In this document: one piece after another, positions 1-6,477 of the stretch
How positions within the stretch are numbered: position 1 is the first letter of the stretch
Layout: each line of letters begins with the position of its first letter
Assembly: GCA_051008735.1 (NCBI GenBank)
Contig: JBPCXH010000030.1
Location: forward strand, 1 to 8,150
From: J054 sp051008735
GTDB lineage: Bacteria; Pseudomonadota; Gammaproteobacteria; Steroidobacterales; GCA-2729495
DNA length: 8,150 nt
Direction: 5' to 3'
Program-made: the position numbers and the translations under genes
Notes under the pieces: generated by a model
The model's input: only the letters and a program-made list of their open reading frames with translations
What the model was told of the DNA's origin: nothing
Databases searched by the model: none

Positions 1-1260
1 GACCCACTGAGCCTCGAACTGATCTGCTGGAATCGCCGCGCCAAAGTGAAAGCCCTGACCAATATCGCAATCCATGCTCTGCAGCACCTGCATAACTTCA
101 GCATTTTCGATTCCTTCAGCGACCACACCCATATTGACAGCATGGGCAAGCTGAATGACCGAGCCAACGATACGGCGATCGCGCTCGCTGGAAAGCACAG
201 GACTGATAAAGCTCTGATCTATCTTGAGCTCATCAGCCGGCAGATTACGCAGGTAGGCCAGACCGGCATGCCCGCTACCAAAATCATCAATCGCCAGATG
301 CACACCCAGGGCATGCAAATCCTCAAGCTTCAGCGCGCTGGTGTGTGCATCACGCATCAGAGCAGTCTCGGTAATCTCCAGCACCAATTGATCCGGCTCG
401 AGAGCCCAAACGCCAAGCGAATCACTGATTGCCTGGAGCAGATCCGGGTCCTCAAGGTTACCCGGAGACATGTTTACAGCCATCTTGAATCCAGGTATCC
501 GCTTGGACCAATCATGGGTGCAACGCAAAGCTGCTTTCAGCGTAAAGGCGAACAGAGCGTGGATGCCCCGACTGCCTTCAACGGCAGGCAGAAAAGCCGA
601 TGGAGACACTAGCCCCTCAGTGGGGCTGTTCCATCGAACCAGAGCCTCTGCCCCGGCGATTCGCCCCGTCCGTAGCTCGATCTTTGGCTGGTAATAAAGC
701 TCAAGTTCGTTTCTCTTCAGTACCTCATCCAGATCAAAAGCCAAATGTTCGCAGCTGTCACCCCGCGTGGCACCCAGCTCATTCTCGTAGACCGTGTAGG
801 ACTGTTTACGCTCTTGCGATTCTTTGGCAGCCAGCTCGCACTGGCGCAACAAACTGTCAGCATCGGTCGCAGACTCGGGCATCAGCGCAATGCCCAGGTG
901 GGCGCTTAACCGCAGGCTGCCGACGGGGAGATCAACCGCAACACGCGTTTCGCGGATAATTCTCTCGGCAGCCAGCACAACATGACCCTTGTGGGCCGGG
1001 TTGCGAATCAAGAGTACGAAGGTCGTGCCGTTGACCTGAATAACCTTATCCTGTGGGCGAGCAATCCCTGTCAGGCGCCGCCCAAAGTCTTCCAGCAATT
1101 GATCGCCGACAGCGTAGCCATGCCCATCGTTGACGGCCCGCAGCCCGGTTAAACCAATCAGGATCATCCCCAGGGAGCGCACACCGGGGGCTGCGGCGAG
1201 ATTATCTATCTCGCGCAGCAGCAATGAATAGCTTAATCGGGGGGCATGGACGGCGCTCAT
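1..1260 (-). CDS. GGDEF-EAL protein, degenerate GGDEF and intact EAL (c-di-GMP phosphodiesterase), 3' end cut by window
   Basis: Reading the minus strand from the ATG at 1258-1260 gives 420 open codons to the window edge, so the C-terminus is missing, probably by a few residues only. Residues ~28-158 form a GGDEF domain that keeps the VNDGHG..GD motif (43-53). Its active-site signature is NGTTF (77-81), and the metal-binding Asp of the usual (I/F)DLD motif is lost (IGLT, 35-38), so it should not make c-di-GMP. Residues ~180-420 form an EAL domain with the known catalytic set visible: E205 (AEAL), N263 (VNMSP), E295 (EITE), D325-D326 (DDFG), K346 (LKID), E382 (AEGIE) and Q402 (GQGF). It should therefore hydrolyse c-di-GMP to pGpG. 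No transmembrane or N-terminal sensor segment is seen, so it is likely cytoplasmic, with the dead GGDEF possibly acting as a GTP-sensing regulatory domain (inference). It starts 14 bp after the HD-GYP stop, with a weak GGTGA upstream, so it is probably co-transcribed. Confidence 0.93.
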   Translation of the reverse strand, partial: MSAVHAPRLSYSLLLREIDNLAAAPGVRSLGMILIGLTGLRAVNDGHGYAVGDQLLEDFGRRLTGIARPQDKVIQVNGTTFVLLIRNPAHKGHVVLAAERIIRETRVAVDLPVGSLRLSAHLGIALMPESATDADSLLRQCELAAKESQERKQSYTVYENELGATRGDSCEHLAFDLDEVLKRNELELYYQPKIELRTGRIAGAEALVRWNSPTEGLVSPSAFLPAVEGSRGIHALFAFTLKAALRCTHDWSKRIPGFKMAVNMSPGNLEDPDLLQAISDSLGVWALEPDQLVLEITETALMRDAHTSALKLEDLHALGVHLAIDDFGSGHAGLAYLRNLPADELKIDQSFISPVLSSERDRRIVGSVIQLAHAVNMGVVAEGIENAEVMQVLQSMDCDIGQGFHFGAAIPADQFEAQWV

Positions 1261-1274
1261 AGGTCACCGCGGAC

Positions 1275-2606
1275 TTAGCTGAAAAAGTCCTTTGGATCAA
1301 AACCGAAGGCGCCGGCCTCATGACCTTTCACAATCCAACGGGCCCTTCGATCGCCCTCTTTGCTGGGCAATCGCTTCAGATCCATAATCTTGACGGTCGA
1401 GACAGGAGACTGGCTGCTATTGAGCAGCAGCATAATTTTAGGCCGCAAGCGCCGGACACGGTTTTGCTCAACAACAATGCCTACTTCGCCGGTATTGAGC
1501 TCGACGATAGTCCCCGTCGGGAACATGCCCAGAGCCTGCACGAATTGTTCGACCAGCTCGCGCTGGAACTTCTTGCCCGCCAGAAGGTTCAGTTCCCGCA
1601 CCGCGTCATAGGCAGACTTTGCCTCCGCCCACGGCCGCGGCGTAATCATCGCGTCGTAGCAGTCGACAATACCCGCGATACGACCGAACACAGGAATGTC
1701 ATTACCCGCCAGACCCCGAGGGTACCCCGAGCCGTCATGGCGCTCATGATGACTCAGAATCATGTCCAGGATGTCCTGGTTGATACCCGGTGCCTTTTTG
1801 GCCATTTCCAGGCCGTAGTCCACATGCGCGCGCATGATTTCCATTTCCTGCGTCTCCAGCGGGCCTTTCTTGCCGCTGATGGAGTCAGGAATATGGATCT
1901 TGCCCACGTCCAGCAATATGCCGCCCATGGCCAGGGTCTGCAGCCCGGTTCGATCGAAACCCAGGTGACGGCCAAGCACCAATGCCCAGACGGAGCTGGC
2001 AATGGAATGGTTGTAAGTGTACTCATCGCGCTTGCGCAGACAGACCAGCCACGCCATGGCGTCCTGGTTGCGCAGTACGCTGTCGATCATGGGTGTGACT
2101 GCCTGCTTCACCTTGTCGATATCGATGCAGGAGCCCTTGCGCAAGTCCTCCAGGATATCGTTCATGGAATCGACGGCGATCCCGTAGGCGTGGGCTGAAG
2201 CCGGAGCCTCTTCGCGGGTGGTCAGCTGGTTTTCGTAACGATGAACACCATTGATGCGGTCAGCCATGCGACCACTGCGATCGAATCGACTCAAGACCCT
2301 CAGGATTCTCATTTTCAGGCTTTGCGGCTTATGCCCGTTGACCCGAGCTTCGGTTTTTGCGAAGGGATCCTTCGCCTTACCTGTCGAGCCGTGGGCCCGC
2401 ATAACGATGTCCTTGGACACCGAACCGCGCAGGGTATCCACGTAGACATGCTTGCAGAACTTTCTCAGGAGGCCGATTTCGCTCTGCTCGCGAATCTCAA
2501 AGCCCTGGAACAGAAACGGTGTCTCCAGCCACGGCCGATCCAGAAGGGCGACAAACATGCCCTTCTCCAGATTCATCGTGTCTATCTTTACGCGCTTGGA
2601 CAGCAT
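1275..2606 (-). CDS. DUF3391 / HD-GYP domain protein (c-di-GMP phosphodiesterase family) with altered HD motif
   Basis: 443 residues. An upstream in-frame start at 2714 would add 36 residues, but the ATG at 2604-2606 fits the family, whose N-terminal DUF3391 domain begins right at the start (GMFVALLDRPW, 16-26, and VYVDT, 54-58). A GGGAA lies about 7 nt upstream. Residues ~185-365 are the HD-GYP domain: YNHS with H200, H261 (HVDYG), H286-H287, the GYP motif DGSGYP (291-296), and DCYDAM with D315. The canonical LHDIGK reads LLDVGK (231-236), so the metal-binding His is Leu at 232 while D233 remains. Family members hydrolyse c-di-GMP at a two- or three-metal centre. With one ligand missing, this copy may have weak or altered activity or act as a c-di-GMP sensor (inference). 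A C-terminal extension (~365-443) resembles the tail seen in DUF3391 relatives. It is the first gene of a two-gene unit with the GGDEF-EAL gene. Cytoplasmic, no membrane segment. Confidence 0.93.
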   Translation of the reverse strand: MLSKRVKIDTMNLEKGMFVALLDRPWLETPFLFQGFEIREQSEIGLLRKFCKHVYVDTLRGSVSKDIVMRAHGSTGKAKDPFAKTEARVNGHKPQSLKMRILRVLSRFDRSGRMADRINGVHRYENQLTTREEAPASAHAYGIAVDSMNDILEDLRKGSCIDIDKVKQAVTPMIDSVLRNQDAMAWLVCLRKRDEYTYNHSIASSVWALVLGRHLGFDRTGLQTLAMGGILLDVGKIHIPDSISGKKGPLETQEMEIMRAHVDYGLEMAKKAPGINQDILDMILSHHERHDGSGYPRGLAGNDIPVFGRIAGIVDCYDAMITPRPWAEAKSAYDAVRELNLLAGKKFQRELVEQFVQALGMFPTGTIVELNTGEVGIVVEQNRVRRLRPKIMLLLNSSQSPVSTVKIMDLKRLPSKEGDRRARWIVKGHEAGAFGFDPKDFFS

Positions 2607-2681
2607 CCCGAATTCCCGCGGCCATACAGCCACACTCAGCTTTGCATAATAGCCATCTGGCGCGCCGGGGCCATTGCAAGC

Positions 2682-2710
2682 ATCACACTTCGGCACACCT
2701 GAGCGGTCAA
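2682..2710 (-). promoter_or_regulatory. Possible sigma70-type promoter of the HD-GYP/EAL unit
   Basis: On the minus strand, TTGACC (2705-2710) is followed after 17 bp by TGTGAT (2682-2687). This matches 5/6 of the -35 and 4/6 of the -10 consensus at ideal spacing. It would leave a leader of about 70 nt before the ATG at 2606. It lies in the 158-bp divergent gap shared with the lipoprotein gene. This was identified by eye only. Confidence 0.3.
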
Positions 2711-2736
2711 CCACGGGGCGCCGGGCACGTTAGACC

Positions 2737-2742
2737 TATAAT
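2737..2742 (+). promoter_or_regulatory. -10 element (TATAAT) for the glycine-zipper lipoprotein gene
   Basis: A perfect TATAAT sits 22 bp before the ATG at 2765. No recognisable -35 box is found 16-18 bp upstream (that stretch is GC-rich, around ACGGGGCG), and there is no extended TG motif. If used, the promoter would need an activator or another sigma context. The leader would be about 15 nt, with GGAG at 2754-2757 as ribosome binding site. Confidence 0.4.
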
Positions 2743-2764
2743 TACCGGCTTTCGGAGACCGTGC

Positions 2765-3112
2765 ATGGATCACATTCGCTGCCTGGCCCTGACCTTGCTG
2801 CTGGCAGGCTGCGCCGCCAACCCGGATCCCATCGTCGACATGCAGGGGGTTGACCCCGTGCGATACGAACAGGACCTGGCGGACTGCAAGACCTATAAGG
2901 ATCAGATCAGAACCGAAGTCGGCGTTGCCAAGGGCGCCGCCGGCGGGGCCGCTGTGGGTGGGGCCATCGGCGCCATCACGGGCGATGCGGGCCAGGGAGC
3001 CGGCGTCGGTGCGGTGGCGGGCGGTGCAAAATCGGCGCAGTTGAACGACCGCGAGAAACAGCGAGTGGTCAAAAACTGCATGCGCGGACGCGGTTACCGG
3101 GTCCTCAACTAA
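2765..3112 (+). CDS. Small glycine-zipper outer-membrane-type lipoprotein
   Basis: 115 residues. The ATG at 2765 is chosen because GGAG lies 7 nt upstream and because it gives a compact lipoprotein signal: short n-region, hydrophobic LALTLLLAG, lipobox LAGC with C16. The residue after the Cys is Ala, which in known Lol sorting allows transport to the outer membrane. Glycines at 53, 57, 61, 65, 69 and 73 fall in a perfect GxxxG register, followed by 78, 82 and 86. This is the glycine-zipper pattern of two close-packed hydrophobic helices. Two further cysteines flank it (C41 in DCKTY and C105 in NCMRGRGY) and could form a disulfide in the periplasm (inference). The C-terminal GRGYRVL is typical of a widespread family of short proteobacterial glycine-zipper lipoproteins of unclear function, possibly envelope integrity. 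The 3' end overlaps the msrA 3' end by 8 bp on the opposite strand. Confidence 0.87.
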   Translation: MDHIRCLALTLLLAGCAANPDPIVDMQGVDPVRYEQDLADCKTYKDQIRTEVGVAKGAAGGAAVGGAIGAITGDAGQGAGVGAVAGGAKSAQLNDREKQRVVKNCMRGRGYRVLN

Positions 3113-3749
3113 CTGGCTGAGGGCAAGCCACCCCCGTCCCGCCAAGCCCGCAATAACCGCCGGGGTTCTTCGCCAGGTACTGCTGGTGATAATCCTCGGC
3201 AAAATAAAACGGCTGCTCTGCCAGGATCTCTGTTGTCACGGTCGGAAAACCGGCCGCTGTCAGTGCTTGCTGATAATCCTTGAGGCTGGCGCGCGCGATG
3301 GCCTCCTGATCTGGAGTCGTGCAGTAGATGCCCGACCGATACTGGGTGCCCCTGTCGTTGCCCTGCCGCATACCCTGAGTGGGATCGTGGCTCTCCCAGA
3401 AGGTTTTCAACAAATCCTTGAAGCTGATGCGTGCAGGATCAAAAACGACCTGCACCACCTCATTGTGCCCGGTCATTCCCGAACAGACTTCCTCATAGGT
3501 TGGATTGGGCGTTTGGCCTGCCGCATAACCAATGGCTGTAGAGAAAACTCCCGGCAACTGCCAGAAACATCGTTCCGCACCCCAGAAACACCCAAGGCCA
3601 AACACAGCCCGTTGCATACCGGGCGGAAATTCACCGGTCAGGGGATTGCCGTTGACATAGTGCCTGTCGGCAACGGCTAAGGCCTGAGCCCGGCCCTCCA
3701 GGGCCTGGCCGTCAGCGGGCAATTCAGATTTCTTGCGGCGAAACAACAT
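3105..3749 (-). CDS. msrA: Peptide-methionine (S)-S-oxide reductase MsrA
   Basis: 214 residues, essentially the length of E. coli MsrA and collinear with it, including the N-terminal extension before the catalytic core. MsrA reduces the S-epimer of methionine sulfoxide, free or in proteins, back to methionine and is recycled by thioredoxin. The catalytic Cys is C54 in GCFWGAE (54-58 = CFWGA), with the flanking Phe and Trp that form the substrate methyl pocket. E97 in GHNEVV is the conserved acid. HDPTQGMRQGNDRGTQYRS (121-139) is the family signature. The resolving cysteines are C200 (GYCGLGG) and C209 (GVACP) near the C-terminus; the second is shifted by about one residue relative to E. coli. 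There is no signal peptide, so it is cytoplasmic. The ATG at 3747-3749 lacks a strong Shine-Dalgarno sequence, but the N-terminus fits the family. It is transcribed alone, divergent from the TPR gene and convergent with the lipoprotein gene. Confidence 0.97.
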   Translation of the reverse strand: MLFRRKKSELPADGQALEGRAQALAVADRHYVNGNPLTGEFPPGMQRAVFGLGCFWGAERCFWQLPGVFSTAIGYAAGQTPNPTYEEVCSGMTGHNEVVQVVFDPARISFKDLLKTFWESHDPTQGMRQGNDRGTQYRSGIYCTTPDQEAIARASLKDYQQALTAAGFPTVTTEILAEQPFYFAEDYHQQYLAKNPGGYCGLGGTGVACPQPVS

Positions 3750-3825
3750 AAGCTCAGACTTCGACCTTGTCGGCGACTCGGATGTTCCCGCGTCGACTTC
3801 GCGCCCCTTACCCGATAACTGCTAA

Positions 3826-3854
3826 ATTATAAACTCCACCGTCCATCATAAACT
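3826..3854. promoter_or_regulatory. Back-to-back -10 elements and a 10-bp direct repeat between msrA and the TPR gene
   Basis: Within the 113-bp divergent gap, the minus strand carries TATAAT (3826-3831), facing msrA, and the plus strand carries TATAAA (3828-3833), facing the TPR gene. The two -10 candidates overlap by four bases. The same block is half of an imperfect direct repeat: ATTATAAACT (3826-3835) and ATCATAAACT (3845-3854), 9/10 identical with a 19-bp period. No good -35 box is seen for either direction. This AT-rich island stands out from GC-rich surroundings and may be a shared promoter/operator. Confidence 0.4.
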
Positions 3855-3862
3855 GACGCTGC

Positions 3863-5389
3863 ATGTTGCCAAGGATGACAAAAACCGCGCTGGCGCTGCT
3901 CGCAGGCTGCTGCCTGAGCCTGGCTGCCGCGATGGCGCAATCGGACCCGGCGCAGACTTCAGGCGAAGCTGCTGAAACGATCACAGCGCAATCCGGGGCG
4001 ACGGACAAAGCCGCCGCCCAGGATAGCGGCCAAGACTCCCCGCTGCCGGCGGATTCGGACGCCCGGTCAGAAACACCGAATACCGAGCCTGCCAAGGCCG
4101 CCCGGAACCTGCGGGTGGCAACCTACGAGCGCATGGTCCGACTCCTCAAAGAGAAGCGCTACGGGGAAGCCAAAGAAGCAGCGCAGGCCGTGGTCACCAT
4201 GACGGAACAGGAGTCGGGTCCGGACAGCATCAAAATTGTGCCTCCGCTGGACAACCTGGCGACAACCCAGATGCTGAACGGAGATCTTATTGATGCTGCC
4301 AACAACTATCAGCGCAGTATTGCGATCATCAAGCAAGCTGAGGGCAGGCTGACACCTCGCCTGGTGAATCCCTATGTCGGCCTCGGCGCCACTTATAACC
4401 GCGCCGAACTCTACGAGAAGGCCGAAGAAGCCTATCTCACGGCATTGCGCATCAACCACGTGAATGACGGCTTCTATAACCTGGAACAGATCCGGATTCG
4501 CGATGGCCTGACGGAAGCCTTCATCGGTCTGGATGACTTCGGGGAAGCCGATTTCCACCAGACCATTCAGCTGGAGATCAACCAGCGCCGCTACGGCGAA
4601 GACAATCCGGAAGTTGCCCCCGCCATGTACAAGCTCGCACGCTGGTACGAGCGGGCCGGCCTGATGGAGGAAGCACGCTACATATATCAGCGAGCCCAGT
4701 CAGTGATTCGAAAGTCCGCGGGCAAGAACTCGCCAGAGATGGTTGCCGCTTTGGAGGGTATGGCGGGCACCTATGAGCGCCAGGGCCTGCTCGGCGAGAG
4801 CGCGGGGCGCCTGAAGAGGGCGCTGAAAATCGTGGAAAGCCAGCCGGAGATCGACCGGCCCAAGCAGGCTGAACTGCTGGTTCGACTCGGCGATCTGTTT
4901 ATGGGCGCGGGGCAACGGGACACGGCCAACGCGAACTATGAACGGGCGTGGCAAGCCCTGTCGCAAGACCCGGAATATAGCGATCTGCGGCAACTGTACT
5001 TTTCCAATCCGGTGCGGGTTGCCGGCCTGGGGTGGAGCGTCCTGCGTTACGGTCCCGGAGTTCGCGGCAATGCGCCGGATCTGCTGGAAGGCTTTGTATT
5101 GGTTCGCTATGACGTGGCCACAGACGGCAGGACCGAAAACGTCACGATCATCGAGTCTGACCCGCAAGACCTGATGGATAAACGCGTTAAGTCGGCAATC
5201 AAACGCTCCTATTTCAGACCCCGCTACAGTGATGGCGTCGCTGCCGTTGCCGAGGGTCAGCTATATCGTCACGACTTTCGCTATCGCCCGGAACCGCCCG
5301 AGAAACGCAAGAAAGACAGCAAGCCCCTGAAGCCACCAACGGGCGGCGGCAGCGGCCGTATCGACTACCCGAATGCCGGCGACGGTTAG
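3863..5389 (+). CDS. Exported TPR protein with C-terminal TonB-C-like domain
   Basis: 508 residues. The N-terminus is a secretion signal (R4, K7, then about 17 hydrophobic residues). It reads either as a signal peptidase I site (AMA before Q26) or as a lipobox (LAGC, C16), so soluble versus lipid-anchored is open. Residues ~26-80 are an Ala/Ser/Asp/Glu-rich low-complexity linker. Residues ~85-370 hold tandem TPR-like helical pairs, for example NLATTQMLNGDLIDAANNY, LGATYNRAELYEKAEEAYL and LARWYERAGLMEEARYIYQ, a typical protein-binding scaffold. Residues ~405-476 resemble the TonB C-terminal fold (VRYDVATDGRTENVTIIES, then IKRSYFRPRY). A basic, Pro/Gly-rich tail follows (477-508). Role unknown; the architecture suggests periplasmic protein-protein contacts. 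No exbB/exbD is nearby. A second ATG at 3875 (M5) is an alternative start; neither has a clear Shine-Dalgarno sequence. It ends 15 bp before the convergent dctP-like gene. Confidence 0.85.
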   Translation: MLPRMTKTALALLAGCCLSLAAAMAQSDPAQTSGEAAETITAQSGATDKAAAQDSGQDSPLPADSDARSETPNTEPAKAARNLRVATYERMVRLLKEKRYGEAKEAAQAVVTMTEQESGPDSIKIVPPLDNLATTQMLNGDLIDAANNYQRSIAIIKQAEGRLTPRLVNPYVGLGATYNRAELYEKAEEAYLTALRINHVNDGFYNLEQIRIRDGLTEAFIGLDDFGEADFHQTIQLEINQRRYGEDNPEVAPAMYKLARWYERAGLMEEARYIYQRAQSVIRKSAGKNSPEMVAALEGMAGTYERQGLLGESAGRLKRALKIVESQPEIDRPKQAELLVRLGDLFMGAGQRDTANANYERAWQALSQDPEYSDLRQLYFSNPVRVAGLGWSVLRYGPGVRGNAPDLLEGFVLVRYDVATDGRTENVTIIESDPQDLMDKRVKSAIKRSYFRPRYSDGVAAVAEGQLYRHDFRYRPEPPEKRKKDSKPLKPPTGGGSGRIDYPNAGDG

Positions 5390-5392
5390 CCG

Positions 5393-5417
5393 GGCAATCA
5401 GTGGCTAATTGATTGCC
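5393..5417. terminator. Inverted repeat at the TPR/dctP-like convergent junction, possible bidirectional terminator
   Basis: GGCAATCA (5393-5400) pairs perfectly with TGATTGCC (5410-5417) around a 9-nt loop. With a 4-nt bulge, the stem extends by GCCG (5389-5392) against CGGC (5422-5425). It straddles both stop codons. There is no T-run on either strand, so it is not a textbook intrinsic terminator; it could still pause or protect converging transcripts. The right arm is inside the last codons of the minus-strand gene. Confidence 0.35.
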
Positions 5418-6442
5418 TGCCCGGCGGCATATTCCTGCTTAGCCTGCAGAATCGTCGCGTAAATCTCCGCCGACCGGCCGCCGATCTCCGCCAGCAGCTG
5501 TTCCGTCACGCCCTCTGTCGCCTGCTGCCAAAGGGCCTGCTGCTGAGCACTAAGCACCCGGGAACGAATCCCCAGTTGTACATCGGCCAGATCGGCGACA
5601 TCCTGGGCACGCGTAACAGCTCGCGACTCTTCGATGGAGGGAAACGACCGGCTAAAAATCTGTTGCGTTGCTTCGTCCAGCCCTTGCCACCAGCGGCTGT
5701 CTGCAACGATCACGGACATACCGAAAGCATGTCGGGTCAGCGTCAGGTAAGGCGCTTCCGCCGCAATGCCGGTGCGAGCATACAAACTGATCGAGTTCTC
5801 ACCGGCGTCGATTAGGCCGGTTTGCAGCGACGGCACAATCTCCCCGTACCCCAGTGGAATCACATCCGCTCCAATGGACTCGGCGAACAATCGGGCATTG
5901 AGGCTGGCAGACACCCGAAAGCGGCGATTGGCCGCCTCGGCGGGTGTGAGGATTTGTTCGCGACCGTAAACCGAGTGAAAGCCTATTTCATACCAGGTCA
6001 CCAGATGCAGCCCGGCCGTCGCCAACAATTCACGGTAAATGTCGGTGAGATAGCGGTCGTAAATAAAGTCTGCCTCTGCTTCATCGCTGAACAGGTAGGG
6101 GGCGTAGAGCAGAGAAAGCTCAGGCACCAGGGTAGAGGTCACCTGGGCAGACAGGTTGGCAAACTGGATACGCCCGCGACGCAGGCCCGAGAGGAGCTGC
6201 TCCTCAGAGCCAAGCTGCCCGTATATCAGCGGCCGCAATTCCAGGCGTCCCTCAGCGGCCGTCTCCGCGGAGTCCTTGAATTTCAGCCACATGGCGGAAC
6301 CCGGCGTATTCGGCGTTGAGGTCCCGCCGATGGTGACGACCTGCGGCCCGCCAGCCTCATCCGACGAACCCGGCGCATTGCTGTCGCCGCAAGCAGCCAG
6401 CAGACTGACCAGAAAAACGAGCAAAACCTGGGAAACTTTCAT
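5405..6442 (-). CDS. TRAP transporter DctP-type substrate-binding protein, lipoprotein, no permease genes nearby
   Basis: 345 residues from the ATG at 6440-6442; a TTG at 6458-6460 would add six residues and is less likely. The N-terminus is a lipoprotein signal (K2, hydrophobic core, LLAAC with C18), followed by a Ser/Gly/Asp-rich linker to ~33. The rest is a DctP fold: YGQLGSEEQLLSGLRRGRI (74-92), the conserved FRV Arg (R176) that in this family binds the substrate carboxylate, IGADVIPLGYGEIVPSLQTG (190-209), and IDAGENS (211-217) in place of the usual VDGQEN. TRAP receptors capture organic acids in the periplasm and deliver them to DctQ/DctM permeases, which are absent here. The ligand cannot be named. 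The residue after the Cys is Gly, not Asp, so Lol sorting would not hold it in the inner membrane. Shine-Dalgarno is weak (GAGG about 12-14 nt upstream). It is divergent from the DUF547 gene. Confidence 0.9.
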   Translation of the reverse strand: MKVSQVLLVFLVSLLAACGDSNAPGSSDEAGGPQVVTIGGTSTPNTPGSAMWLKFKDSAETAAEGRLELRPLIYGQLGSEEQLLSGLRRGRIQFANLSAQVTSTLVPELSLLYAPYLFSDEAEADFIYDRYLTDIYRELLATAGLHLVTWYEIGFHSVYGREQILTPAEAANRRFRVSASLNARLFAESIGADVIPLGYGEIVPSLQTGLIDAGENSISLYARTGIAAEAPYLTLTRHAFGMSVIVADSRWWQGLDEATQQIFSRSFPSIEESRAVTRAQDVADLADVQLGIRSRVLSAQQQALWQQATEGVTEQLLAEIGGRSAEIYATILQAKQEYAAGQAIN

Positions 6443-6477
6443 GGCTAAATGTTGCCTCAAAGCGTGGCGGACAGGCT

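Noticed and set aside
46..959. Plus-strand open frames opposite the GGDEF-EAL gene
   Set aside because: The minus strand encodes an uninterrupted GGDEF-EAL protein with all EAL motifs. The plus frames show no family features.
1320..2198. Long plus-strand open frame (292 codons) opposite the HD-GYP gene
   Set aside because: The product is His/Gln/Arg-rich with no recognisable domain. The minus frame has clear HD-GYP motifs, so this is an antisense shadow in GC-rich DNA.
2607..2714. 36-residue N-terminal extension of the HD-GYP protein
   Set aside because: It contains no DUF3391 features, and the family normally starts at the internal Met. The candidate promoter also lies inside this stretch.
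2519..2764. Upstream extension of the glycine-zipper lipoprotein frame
   Set aside because: It would bury the lipoprotein signal, and it overlaps the HD-GYP gene antisense. GGAG sits properly before the ATG at 2765.
6443..6460. TTG start for the TRAP receptor
   Set aside because: The ATG at 6442 gives a typical lipoprotein signal (MK, then hydrophobic). The extra six residues add nothing recognisable.
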